Of a stretch of 29,760 nucleotides of DNA, positions 9,940 through 20,284 are shown in pieces. A program made the position numbers and the translations under genes. The stretch is from Utricularia gibba (Eukaryota; Streptophyta; Magnoliopsida; Lamiales; Lentibulariaceae). Location of the stretch: contig NEEC01000162.1 of NCBI GenBank assembly GCA_002189035.1, positions 1 to 29,760 of the forward strand, given 5' to 3'. Under the pieces are notes generated by a model. It had not been told where the DNA came from. It ran no database searches and worked only from the letters and a program-made list of their open reading frames with translations. Each line of letters starts with the position of its first letter. Position 1 is the first letter of the stretch.

Positions 9940-10925
9940 TTTTGAATAAGTAAAAGTTCATGAAATATGACCTAGTGTTCATGTCAATCAATGTATGTCA
10001 TGAGATTAAAGTGTAGTGTGGCTATTTGAAGCACAAGACTTGTAAGACAGCTATGAACGGACACTCCTTTATGTCAAACATGTTTGAGACAACTCCTTAT
10101 AGAGTTATAGCCAATAAATGGTAGGAGTTGAGGAATTGAAAGGAAAAGGGAAGAAGGATTGCAATCATGTGGAGTTGGTAAAGGGGATGGTACCCCTCTA
10201 CAGATTTCATGAGCCAAAGTCATGAAAACTTCTTGATATTGGTTTCTAAGGTTGGCAGGCTAAAGTTACTGAGGTTAAGAGAGTACAGCCGTGCATATAA
10301 ATGATCAAATAACTAAGAGACTCTTGATATGATAAATTTTTTTTTCTTATTCTTCATGTCTACTAATGTGCTTATATTTTAAATGCTTGCATGTTTCTTT
10401 ACCTGTCCTCCTTGATTATATGTTTTATATTCAGTGCCTTGACCGCTAAACCTTCTAGGAAAGAAACCGAAAAGGAAGGACTAGGTACTACGATTCAGGT
10501 CATAGGGGAGGAAGTCTTACTACCAACCGTTTTCATGCTTCTCATGCTTGGTCTTAGGTTGGACTTTAGGAATGTAGCTTGTTTTGAAACTAATTCTTGT
10601 ATTTCTATATCATCTTTGTGTGTCCTTTAAACCTTATTAATCCTATGGCTATGTAGGGAGTGTAAGGAGAACTAAAATGTGTTTAATTTGCTATGTAGGG
10701 ATGTCCACATCATCCTTTGATGTGTTTATGTGAATAACTTTCTTTGTGCTATATTTGAATCTTGCATGATGTTTTGAATGAAGATAAAATCTTATGTTCA
10801 CTCAAATGTATTTAATTTGCTTATGAATTTGAGTTGATAGGGTAATAAGGTCTTATGTTGCTTAGGAACATAGCATCGAGGCCCGAATTCATGAATGTAT
10901 GAATTTGGGTATTGACAAACTGGCA
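9940..10925 (-). repeat. diverged repeat copy B, inverted partner of 1200-2140
   Basis: In reverse complement this block follows 1200-2140 colinearly from TGTCAATACCCAAATTCATAC (near 10914) to GGTCATATTTCAT (near 9965). Homology stops at about 9940 on this side and about 2140 on the other, and at about 10925 against 1200. The shared boundary suggests a defined repeat unit of about 0.95 kb, probably an LTR of an old family. The pair is 7.8 kb apart and flanks the homeobox gene. Confidence 0.6.
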
Positions 10926-11858
10926 TGCTCTATGCCCTCTCTATCATCTCTAACTTTTCTATAATAGCCTCTTTCAAGTGAGAAACTATGAGAGCCTTGA
11001 TTATAGTAATTGGCTCCATTTCTTGTATAGCTAAGTTTGCATATTCATAATTCTTAAAGAGAAGACAAGTAAGCAAAGGTGATTCGGATGAACCAATCTA
11101 ACCTAGTGATTGTGGGTTTAGTTGCTACTTGAAGTGTGATTGAAGGAAAATTCCAAAGGTATTTATAAAATTGAGCAAGCATTTTACAGCACATTAACAA
11201 TGAAAATAATGTAGTAGGGAGAAGTCCTACGCATAAGTGGGATCAAACAGGGGATTTTTGTTCGTAAGTGGGTTTCTACTCCAAAGAAATTAGAAAAAAA
11301 TTGTAAGAAGGCTTCTACACTAAAAATAGGCTATGAAATGAGTAGATCATCATTTCTAAAAGTTTCAAAGTAACCATTACACTTGATACGAAAATTAATC
11401 ATGCTTAAAAGATAGCTTTAACATGCTACAGGTACTGTTCCAATTCACTCGTGAAAATAGTGAAGAACACCATGATGTAAAACATGCTAAGTTGCAAACA
11501 CTAAAACAAGATAAATGATCAGCAAGAATGTTATGTGAACTAGCAGGTTGCAAAAATGTTGAAATAAAAGGCAGACAATAAAAAGTTTGTTTAGTTCTCC
11601 AAATCCATTCTGGTGTGCATGTCAGTTTCTTCTTCTCCACAGTCAGGTTAAGCACCAAGAAAGGTGGGAAAAAACAAAAAAATTTCCCTTTTCATAAGCA
11701 ATGATATCTCATATCGCCAATAGCACCGAAACTACGATGCCTCTAGCTCGCACACACGAACTAGAAATAATTCCATCTAGAATAAAAGCAACAAATGCAT
11801 CACATACATTTTTCCCAAAATATGTTTAGACCATCTCACGATATGAACATCCATCTGA

Positions 11859-12037
11859 TACTAATATCTAATATTAGCACCAAGACTTGATTCAACCCTT
11901 GAATCAACATATTGGGAAAAACACAAATACATCAATACTAATATCTCATATTAGTTTTAATACTTGATTTGACTTTTGAATCAAGACATCAGGAAAACAC
12001 AATAAAGCCAATGCTAGTATCTCATATTAACAATGAC
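11859..12037. repeat. tandem repeat, about 77-bp unit, 2.3 copies
   Basis: Unit 1 is 11859-11935, unit 2 is 11936-12011, and a truncated third starts at 12012. Each begins TACTAATATCT or TGCTAGTATCT followed by ATATTA, then a TTGATT...TTGAATCAA segment, then GGAAAAACACAA. Each unit carries internal inverted symmetry (CTAATAT/ATATTAG and TTGATTCAA/TTGAATCAA). Units are about 75-80% alike by eye. Confidence 0.7.
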
Positions 12038-12308
12038 TATCAATATTAAAGAAACACGGAGGATAAATGACGAAAGTCACCAAACTTAAAACTAGAGTCG
12101 AGTTTTCTTCTTCGTATCACTATTCACCAGTCTCGTTTCTTGCCAAATCCTCCTGATCGTCTTTCCTTAGAGATTGAACACCTCTTCCTTAGATGAATTC
12201 TTAGAAGAAGATCAGAAAAACTCATGGGAGTTATTCTACTGCCACATATTTATAACCAAGCATTGACATGCATTTTAATACAACACAATTTCTAATGCAA
12301 ATTTATAA

Positions 12309-12389
12309 ATATGGGCTTGGGTCTTAGGCCAAAATCATCAGCCTACATTGTTTCAGGCCTTGGTTACCAATATGAGCCTAAGCCCATAT
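12309..12389. repeat. inverted repeat with ATATGGGCTTGGG / CCTAAGCCCATAT arms
   Basis: ATATGGGCTTGGG starts at 12309 and its near-perfect reverse complement CCTAAGCCCATAT ends at 12389, with a partial inner match (TTAGGCC near 12324 against GGCCTTGG near 12357). It forms a stem with a loop of roughly 50 bases. Probably internal structure of a repeat. Confidence 0.5.
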
Positions 12390-13381
12390 CACCAATCTCT
12401 TTAACCAACTTATGATTCAAATTTAAAAATATGCTAGAGTCTACCGAAAATTCGAATCACAAACGTCCTGGAAAATTTCTAATTCTTTGTGTATATGACT
12501 TACTAGGTTCATTATTAATCGGCAATAAGAAGCGAGAAATCTCATTTCTCTAACAACAACATTGTCCCAATATATCCTGTTTTTCATAAAATTCAAGGGA
12601 TGACTAGCATAACATATTGTATTTATCCAGTTAAAACTGAATACAATATTCAATGATGAACCTTAATTGCTATCTTTATGAGTATCCCTTCATCATAGAC
12701 TTCAATCTGGAATGGAATCATGGATAGTCAAATTCCATTTCATCTAGATCATCAACATTATCCTGAACAAGAACCTGGAATCTCATTCCAATATCTCATG
12801 AGTAATGAAACCTATCTTGATTATTGAGAGATTTTTATACACTATCGACTTAGACCATCACTATCGCTAACTTGTATATTTCAACAAGGCTAAACATCAA
12901 CAAATCTAAGACAACAATATTATAAGATACAATGAAACCTCAAGTCAAAGGATCTTTATAAAGTAATCTGAATAACACTATGTTGACGTTTGTAAAATAC
13001 CATACATATGTTATTCAGCGTCATAAGTTCGGTTAGCTCATCTCATGAGCCCCAACAAGGCTTATTCTAACACCTCATGTCAAGCAACATTCGACTTATT
13101 ACCTATTGTATCTTGATAAACACTTTATCAGCATAGTAAAATAAACAAAGGTGACAGTTAAACTCACAATGATGCCCAATCAAATTATCCAAATTGTGAA
13201 CCATTCGAAAAATACATGTTATAGGAGAAATTGTCGAATATTTTAACAACATAAAAATACATTCTCGAGAGATGTAATTTGGCCATTGCCATAAAGAGAG
13301 AACAACAATTATGGGATGCTAGATTACATGGCTTTTGTTCTAAAACATCACTAGGAAGATTCCAGGTGCTCTACTACTGTT

Positions 13382-13525
13382 CTAGGCAATGGAGGTTATT
13401 GTAGTGTCACTCTGGAACTACTTCCATTGTCTTCTTCACACAGACAAATCTCTGTTCTTCAGGGCTCTAGGCACTGGAGTTGAGTTCCACTATCACGCTA
13501 GAACTATCTCTTCTTCGTCTTCTTC
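13382..13525. repeat. diverged direct duplication, about 85-bp offset
   Basis: CTAGGCAATGGAG (13382) followed by TCACTCTGGAACTAC and a TTGTCTTCTTC run recurs 85 bases later as CTAGGCACTGGAG (13467) followed by TCACGCTAGAACTAT and TCGTCTTCTTC. Similarity is moderate. It looks like an old tandem duplication and is not evidence for a gene. Confidence 0.5.
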
Positions 13526-14990
13526 CCTGAAACTGGTTTTAACTCGTCAGAAAAACCTCTTCCAATGTTTAAAATCTTCGTACTCTCTCTCTACTCAATC
13601 GTGTCTACCCTATAGCGTGCCTTGGGGAGCCTTAGCTTCTTCTCATTCCATGTTTCCCATTGGTAGTCTTATCTCCTCGTACATGCAGATGGGTAATTCC
13701 TATTTGGCTCCTAGACTAATGAATACTACGTAGAGTGGTCATAATACATGGCCTAGCCCAAATAGGCTGACTATTCCTAGGCCTGGATGAGCAGTTAATT
13801 CACCTCAATAAGCAAATCAAAACAAAATAGGCCCAAAACATGTTTTTACACACACTAAATTTTGACATTTTTACCTATTTTATCTCACCAATTCCTTATC
13901 CGAACACTTAAAATACCACAAATATGACTAGTTTTAACTCAACATCAAAGATCGAGTTTCTTTACTTGCATCATCCTCCAACTTTCCTTTGCAAGAGTTT
14001 CCTGAGGTGTAGTAGGTTCTTCTATTTTAAAGTCCTCTTCCGTCCATGATAAACGAAAATTTCTAGTGTCGTTGCAAAAATAGAAAATTCGTTATCAAAT
14101 AAAATTTATAATCCCTAATCATCACAAAATACAAATTAAACTGAAAATGCACAGTGGAATTCGGGGTCGATCACAAGAAACTTGTGCTTGTCTTGTATTT
14201 CAGCAAATGCAGAATTCAAAGTAGGTAAGTCTTAGTCCAAGCTCGAACAACAGTTGTAAACAAGTTCGGTAAACAAGGTCAGTAAGTAATATCAAGGTCT
14301 ACCTCTAAATCAAGCATCTAAGTTGTAAAGCTATTTGTTCCCCACCTTAGGTCTACTCATGGTTTGATAAAAACAAGAGCTAAGAAACTAAGGTCAATTT
14401 TACTAAGACTCTTAGACCCACACCACCATGCTTCACCTTAAGGCACTCCTAGGGTTTAGCTACTCATGCTTTAAAGGTAAAATGTAATGCCATTAACATA
14501 AAAAAGCGAAAATGTTGAGAACATCGTGCAGAAGTTTAGTGCAGAAACTAAAGACATCAACAAACTAAAAGAAAGCAAAAAGTAATCTTGTTTCTGTCTG
14601 CTACTGTTCTGGGCTGGACCAGTAGCGCTGAACTGGCTCTTGATCTTCTTCCTTCAAGCTGGAGGTTCTTCTCCAGAAAAATCGCCTTTCTTCCCCCTTC
14701 TTCCCGTGTTTCAGTTGGGGTGGGGGGAGAAACCCCCTCGTGTGTGCCCTCTTGAAAATTGTGGGATGATCTCCCTTTTTTTGTGATTCTCTCTCTTCAG
14801 CTTTCACTTGCCTCCCACTTTCCAAGGCAAGTACATTCTCTAACAGATCTGCTGCTCCAGGCCCTGACTTGCAGACTGTCGCCGTGACAGTGTACTCATT
14901 GCCCTATGCACCTTGATGACTTACACAAAATCCAGATTTTTCCTTGATTCTTGTGCTGCTGCTAGACTCCAAAATCGGGTTAGACATGGG

Positions 14991-15018
14991 GTGGGCTAAA
15001 TCAAAGGATTTAGCCCAC
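14991..15018. repeat. perfect 12-bp-arm hairpin
   Basis: GTGGGCTAAATC (14991-15002) and its exact reverse complement GATTTAGCCCAC (15007-15018) are separated by AAAG. It lies about 130 bases from the border with the copia integrase relic. It may belong to the terminal or internal part of the inserted element. Confidence 0.7.
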
Positions 15019-15149
15019 TAATCACACCAAAAATCATCTTTTCCCGAATCAAATAAAAATACTTAAAACTATAAAATTAACACTTAAACATAATTAAAAT
15101 CTTTGATTTTTCTTATCCTAAAACATGAAAATTTGTGTGTTATCAGTCC

Positions 15150-17268
15150 AATCATATAGTAAGTTGATATAAAACTCTTTAGAATTTGGTGGTGCACTAG
15201 ATGAGGTTTTTGATATTTTCAATGAAGGATTCTAGAAGTTTGGATAGTCAAAGGACCAATTCCACATATTTAATTCATTGATCATAACATTCTTGGTAAT
15301 ACAAAACTTCTTAGTTAGAGGGTTGCAAATTTTGTATCTCTTTTCAAACTTCAGAGTAGCCTATAAGGATGCCTCCTTCACCTCCTTATGTTCATGCAAG
15401 ATGGTGAGGTGCCTTTTCATTTTTCATACAGAGTGCCTCCTTTCAATTTTCTGTTGGGAAGTATATTTTACAAATAGATAGCTATTGAGACTATTGCTTC
15501 CCATAGAGTATGTGACAATCCTTTATCTAGTAGTAGGTTCCTCACCATAGTCATGATGCTTCTATTCTTTCTCTCTACTACTCCATTTTATAATCAAGAA
15601 TTCCATGATCCTAAATGTAGAGGTCAAAGAAAAAAGAGTAGAATTCTCCGCCGTTATCAATACTTAGAAATTTGATAGAGGAACCGCTTTCCTTCTTTGT
15701 TAAAGCCTTGAAGATTTGACACGTTTCTAAGGCACTATACTTGTATTTCAAGAAGTAGATCCAAAAAAAAGGGAGTTAGATCATCAATGAAGGTAACAAA
15801 ATATTTGATCCTAGTAAAAGAATTTACCTTCAATGAGCTGCAAAAATCTAAGTAAGCTAGAGCCAAATTTTCAAATGCTCTAAAGGTTCTAAGTTGAGGA
15901 AAATGTACTTGTGTTAGTTTGCTTTTGGCATAAATACTATACTAAGTTCCCTTCATTTTCTTCTAAAACTCTATTATTCCTCTGATCAGTGCTTGTTTAG
16001 ACATGTTGTATATGTCCTTAAGATTGGCATGCCTGAATAAATTATGAAAGTACTATGTAGAAGTACCAACACAAGACAAGTGATTTTGTTCCAAGTTTAA
16101 ATATTTTTCAAAGGTCACATTGGATCCTTTCTTTACTAACTAATAATGCTTAGAAGATTCATTTCTAGTTGTGGCACCCACAATACATCATCTATGTATC
16201 TTAGAAGATTCATTTCCTTTGTCTTGTGCCTTCATGATGTTACCAATGCCAATTTCAACATTAGCAAAAAAACTGGTGTCAAGAGTGTCAAAGAATTCCC
16301 TGTTGCATGTCATGTGAGATGATCACCTTGAATCTATTTGCAAGGAATTGTAAGTCATCTTGTGACTTGCTACAGAGCATGTAAAATTGAAGCGAAGACG
16401 TATTGTGTTACTAGAGAGTTTTTTGTTTTCCTATCTGGAAAAATCCTCTCAACATGGTGGTTTGCACACCTTGCAAATGATGTATGGCCTCTTCCAACAC
16501 TATTTAGCATAGTGATGTGTTTTCACAAAACAAACGAGATGGAAGCTTGTTCTCCTTTTCTTTGTTGCCATTTTGCCTAGAACTTACAATAGTGCTACAG
16601 TCCCCTTGGCATGTTGAAGGCATTTGAAATTTGAGAGCTACTAGAGGTCTTTCAAGTGCTAAGCAATCCCTTAGTATGTGATTTTCTAAAGCTTGTACTA
16701 GAGCAAATTGAGGTAGCAGGGAGTTTAGGATCTTCTCAGTAACCACAAATTGAGGTAGCAAATGACCTTAGAACACTAAGTTGATTTGCCACCTTCAAGA
16801 CCTGATTCACAAATTGCTTCACAAATTAGTGGGAAGCATTTTTAGGCCTTCTAAATTCTACTTGCGATTGGTTATGGAAAGTTCTCTAGTGAGGTGATCT
16901 CCTTCAAATTCAAGATAGAGTTGAGTCCACATCTCCTTGGATATGGAGCACTTCATCAATTAAGGTGCAATAGGGAAATTGAGGAGAGAAAGAATCACTA
17001 TCTTCAGTGCCTCTCACCTCACAAGAAACTCCTAGTATCTAGCTTGAGCAGCACCACTTTTGGCTGGTTCAAGAATAGGGAAATTGTGTATTATTACACC
17101 TCACTTTTTCATTGCTCTTAGCTAGGCCATCCTATGCAGTGCTCACACTACATAATAAAAAACATCAAATTTCCATACAACACTTGATGCAGTGGTGTCC
17201 ATGGATTACAAGATGTTGATGAAGGATTATTGGCAACAAAGCTATTATAACGTGGTTTTGTAGAAAAT
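15150..17268 (-). pseudogene. Ty1/copia gag-protease-integrase relic (minus strand)
   Basis: Domains follow copia order on the minus strand. Gag remnants lie at about 17060-16860 (EALKIVILSLLNF...SISKEMWTQLYLEFEG). The protease block is at about 16345-16290 (LQIDSR*SSHMTCNREFF, where the family has D-S-G, so a catalytic-loop residue is changed and a stop intervenes). The pre-integrase zinc region is near 16040-15930 (FRHANLKDIYNMSKQALIRG). The integrase core follows: FVTFIDDLTPFF at about 15805-15770 gives the first catalytic Asp, and IDNGGEF at 15661-15641 the second. The C-terminal piece VMINELNMWNWSFDYPNF is at about 15290-15240. Many stops and frameshifts: dead. Integrase homology ends at about 15150; the reverse transcriptase of probably the same element resumes at 9440. 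Confidence 0.85.
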
Positions 17269-17282
17269 GGCTCCAATACCGC
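17269..17282 (-). other. degenerate copia primer-binding site
   Basis: On the minus strand GCGGTATTGGAGCC resembles GTGGTATCAGAGCC, the site complementary to initiator-Met tRNA. It directly follows an LTR-type CTAACA end (minus strand, ending at 17284). It marks the 5' end of the internal region of the minus-strand copia element. Confidence 0.6.
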
Positions 17283-17283
17283 T

Positions 17284-17762
17284 TGTTAGATTGTACTAAG
17301 ATGATGAATATTAGTGTAGCCAATGAACGTATTTGAATATGAAAGGAATTGCTGCAGAAGATGAGTTGATAAGGGATACAGGTAAAACAAAGCCTAAAAC
17401 TAGAGGACACACCGTAATGAAGCAAGCAGCTAAATGAAAAAAAAAAGCGTACGCTGTGACATAACCTCTATCTCATGACAGATGGATCATAAATTCTAAA
17501 AAAGAATAACCAACTAGACCGTGAAGAACTGTAACGGACATAATGTGCTAATGAGAACTTCCTCTCATGACTAACTCCAGTGACGTCATAGGTGGCTGCT
17601 AATCTATTTGTACATAGGTGGCTTCAGACTTTCAACCCATTTCTGGTGATCTGATTCTGGTCTTGTTCATTGGTTCACATTTGGAATTGCAATCGGCAAT
17701 CACCGTTGCATCAGCTGCACCCAGATCAATGTGTACACTGATAATTATCTTATTCTTCAACA
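17284..17762 (-). repeat. presumed 5' LTR remnant of the minus-strand copia element and flank
   Basis: Starting with TGTTAG on the plus strand (CTAACA on the element's strand), this should be the LTR. Its outer end is not identifiable and no second LTR was found near 8957, where the element is cut off. The right-hand part includes a palindromic bZIP-type TGACGTCA at 17581-17588. No gene is seen before the GDSL relic. Confidence 0.4.
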
Positions 17763-17907
17763 TTATGTATAGCTGTGCAGTCCATCGTAGTAGCTGGAAG
17801 CTCCCGGCATGAAGTTGGCTCCGATCACGATGTTTCTTCCATCTGCATCCTAGTTGAGATACGTCGGTGGGTACGAGTCAAACCCCAGAAACTCCACTAT
17901 CGACTTT
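17763..17907 (-). pseudogene. GDSL esterase/lipase exon relic
   Basis: The minus-strand translation gives SIVEFLGFDSYPPTYLN, a stop (TAG at 17850-17852), then DADGRNIVIGANFMPGASS and YYDGLHSYT before TAA at 17763-17765. This matches the start of exon 2 in plant GDSL lipases: 'LGFTSYPPAYLS...GKNLLIGANFASAASGYYD', the region after the catalytic Ser block. Just upstream, TTGCTTTTCCAG (minus strand, ending at 17908) looks like the original intron acceptor. Exon 1 with the GDS motif is absent, and the catalytic Asp/His end is not found downstream, so the gene is dead. A copia element (17920-19066) sits within a few tens of bases of the splice site, in what would have been intron 1. Confidence 0.7.
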
Positions 17908-17919
17908 CTGGAAAAGCAA

Positions 17920-19066
17920 GCGATTTTTAAAATAAACATACAATAAAAGACCAAAAACGAGGAAAACTTGATAAGAAATCTGTATCTAGTGTATTTGTTG
18001 GTTATAGCAACACTACCAAGGGATGTAAAGTTTATATACCTGACCAGAAGAAATTCATCTTTAATCATGATGTCTCTTTTGATAAAGGTGCAAAGTACAC
18101 TTTGATTAAAGATTGCATTTCTCTGAATGATGCAGAAGCTCATCAAAATCTTGGAGGGCATAACACTCACGTGAAATGTGACCTTTGGACACACATGGCT
18201 AAAAACATCTCTTCCAGGAATTCAACAAACAAGAAACTGAAGATGGAATTGAAAATATACAGGTGAATGAGAACTCAAAATCAACTTCAGAACTCTTCCA
18301 TGAAGATTCAAATCAAGTAAAGGATCAGTATTCAGATGAGAATTTCCAACCTCCAGAAGAGAAGAAGGTCACAAATGAAGACGACTTACCCAATGAGAAT
18401 TCAGAATCAATCTCAGAACCCTTATATGAACAATCACATCAGGCAAATGATCAATATTGAAATGGCAATTTCGAAGTCCCAGAAGAGGAGCAAGGCACGA
18501 ATGCAGAAGACTTATCAACAGATGAATTTGATGGAGAGGAACCTGATACTGATGATGAAGATTATTACCCATCTGATCGTGATTGGCAAGGAAGAAAATG
18601 CAAAAACATCAGAGATTCAATAGATAGTGAAGATAGTCATGTTACTAGCATAAGACGAAGCAAAAGAAACAAAGATCCTACAATAAGTTTCTCCAACTTG
18701 AATGATGATGTTCAAGATGCTGTAGCTGATATTTTGGCTGGATTATTGACAGGAGATCCAACATCATTTGAAGTGGCTGTACAAAATCCGAAATGGAGAG
18801 ATTCCATGAAGGAAGAAATGAATTCTATACTTAAAAATGAAACATGGGAGTTAGTTGATAAACTGAAGGATATGGGTTTCAAACCTATTGGTCTCAAGTG
18901 CTTATTCAAAACCAAGATGAATGCAGATGGCTCTGTTAACAAATATAAGGCTAGATTAGTAGCCAAGGGATATAGTCAAATCAAAGTAATAAATTTTCAT
19001 GAGATTTTTGCACCAGTAGCAAGATTTGGCACAATTAAGGTATTTCTTGCCATTTCAGCTGCTCAT
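17920..19066 (+). pseudogene. Ty1/copia integrase C-terminus to reverse transcriptase start, truncated
   Basis: From about 17943 the plus strand reads IKDQKRGKLDKKSVSSVFVGY, then CKVYIPDQKKFIFNHDVSFD, the conserved copia integrase C-terminal block. After a frameshift before 18225 comes a long acidic linker (Glu/Asp/Asn/Ser-rich, 18220-18600; stop TGA at 18458-18460). The reverse transcriptase N-terminus follows: FEVAVQNPKWRDSMKEEM, TWELVDKLKDMG, KTKMNADGSVNKYKARLVAK and FHEIFAPVARFGTIKVFLA, ending AISAAH at 19066. It stops where the outer gypsy LTR begins (TGATGAG at 19067), so that element inserted into reverse transcriptase. The rest is not in the window. Better preserved than the minus-strand copia, hence younger. 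Confidence 0.88.
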
Positions 19067-19634
19067 TGATGAGATCATGGATGCTACAAATTATCCCAAC
19101 GAAGATAAAGTACACAAGATCAATAATCCTCCATTGATTTCAGTTGGGCCAATCACTAGATCAAGAATAAGAAGGAATCAAGAAGTGCTTAAGAGCTTAT
19201 GAGCCAATCAACTAAGCTATAAGGTGTTTGGCATGGAATTCAACATTCTCAAAGTGGATTAACTTGATTAGAAAAGGCTCATTATTACCAAATGCATTAT
19301 AATGACTACTTTTCCTCCAATAAGGCTCAATCCTTCATCTATCTAAGAAGGCCTTACTCTTTTTTTGGACAACTTTGATTGTAATCACTTTTGAGAGCTA
19401 TTCTTCTTCCTTGAGTTCTTGTAGAACTTAGACTTATCAAGCCTCGCTTGTGCTGTCTAGTGTGTGGTTTATCACTTCAATTCCTTCCTTGATTCCGTGA
19501 GTGTGGTACCATTTCATAGTTTGGGTTGCAAGGATCTTTCCATACTTGAGGGCCAACTACTTTTTCTTGAGGGATTGCTTCTTTTCAACCAAGATCTGGT
19601 TTGCCAATCACTTGTTGATTGAAGGGTCGTATCA
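19067..19634 (+). repeat. 5' LTR of the outer CRM-like element (568 bp)
   Basis: Begins TGATGAGATCATGG directly against the copia relic and ends CGTATCA, two bases before the primer-binding site. Its first 135 bases are an open frame (19068-19202) ending in VGPITRSRIRRNQEVLKSL and a stop, the counterpart of GPMTRSKTKMVEDTLKGLL in the inner LTR. Extension of the integrase reading frame into the 3' LTR is typical of CRM-type chromoviruses. The partner 3' LTR is not in the window, so no age can be estimated. Confidence 0.78.
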
Positions 19635-19636
19635 GG

Positions 19637-19649
19637 TGGTATCAGAGCC
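19637..19649 (+). other. primer-binding site, outer element (initiator-Met tRNA)
   Basis: TGGTATCAGAGCC matches the complement of the 3' end of plant initiator-Met tRNA without mismatch, two bases after the LTR end. Confidence 0.85.
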
Positions 19650-20279
19650 AATCTTTCTCTTCTTCATATCCTATCTATCTTGTTGTGGTTTCGTTCTAAG
19701 AAAAAAAAAACAGAAACTAGTCCATATCTATCTTGATTTGCTTATCTTGTCTTTTGCCTATCTCTTCTTCTGAAAAGAAAAACCAAGGGGGGTTTCTTAT
19801 CTTATTTCTTCCAACCTTTTCTTCTGGATTGCTGCAAAAAGAAAAAAAAAACGTGTTGAAGGGAGAAAGAACGTTAGCAGCTGAATTTTCAACTTTTCAC
19901 ACACAAGAAAAGTCAAAAAAAGAAGTTAGTCAATTGAATCCATTGAATCTTCTACTTACTAAACAAAAGAAAAGTCAAGATTGTACAACTTTGTCTATTA
20001 TCCCACTTATATTCCATTTTAACTCTTTTCATTTGTCTACCTACCACTTTTGGTGCTAATCACAACAAGTTACACTCTATCTTTTCATTCCTACTCTTAC
20101 CTATTCATAATTACTATTACCATTACCAAGTCCTATATTACTCATTTTATCCCACTTATTACCCTATCCACTCTTATCTCTTTGAACCACACTTAGATTG
20201 ATCATTTAAGGTTTATTGAGTCTTAAAGTTCAAGAGGACTTGAGTTTTGGAAATTCTCTCCTTCTTCTTTTACTTCTAT
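19650..20279 (+). other. leader of the outer element (left part), non-coding
   Basis: Untranslated region between primer-binding site and gag. A-rich runs (A10 near 19700, A10 near 19842) and long pyrimidine-rich stretches. The inner element is inserted at its end; the leader continues at 26528 and reaches the gag start at about 26580. Open frames here (for example 19501-19773) have no family signature. Confidence 0.6.
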
Positions 20280-20284
20280 CTTTC
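20280..20284 (+). repeat. target site duplication, left copy (CTTTC)
   Basis: CTTTC immediately precedes the 5' LTR and is repeated at 26523-26527 immediately after the 3' LTR. A 5-bp duplication is what Ty3/gypsy integrases make. Confidence 0.9.

Larger units (their letters stand above)
10926..15149. other. 4.2 kb of non-coding, repeat-derived DNA inside the minus-strand copia element
   Basis: No recognisable gene. The block lies between the integrase end (15150) and the reverse transcriptase start (9440) of a minus-strand copia relic, so most of it probably arrived by later insertion. Local structure includes tandem units at 11859-12037, a stem at 12309-12389, a diverged direct duplication at 13382-13525 and a perfect hairpin at 14991-15018. 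The 114-codon plus-strand frame at 13389-13733 and the 87-codon minus-strand frame at 11395-11658 have no family signature. Confidence 0.45.

Noticed and set aside
13389-13733. 114-codon plus-strand frame as a gene
   Set aside because: No recognisable domain, Ser/Leu-rich, and it covers a diverged direct duplication (13382-13525) within repeat-derived DNA.
15641-15661. IDNGGEF as a functional copia integrase
   Set aside because: The motif is intact but stops and frameshifts occur on both sides within a few dozen codons and the rest of the polyprotein is fragmented.
17581-17588. TGACGTCA palindrome as a functional bZIP/CRE promoter site
   Set aside because: A single 8-base match between dead copia and GDSL relics, with no intact gene for it to control.
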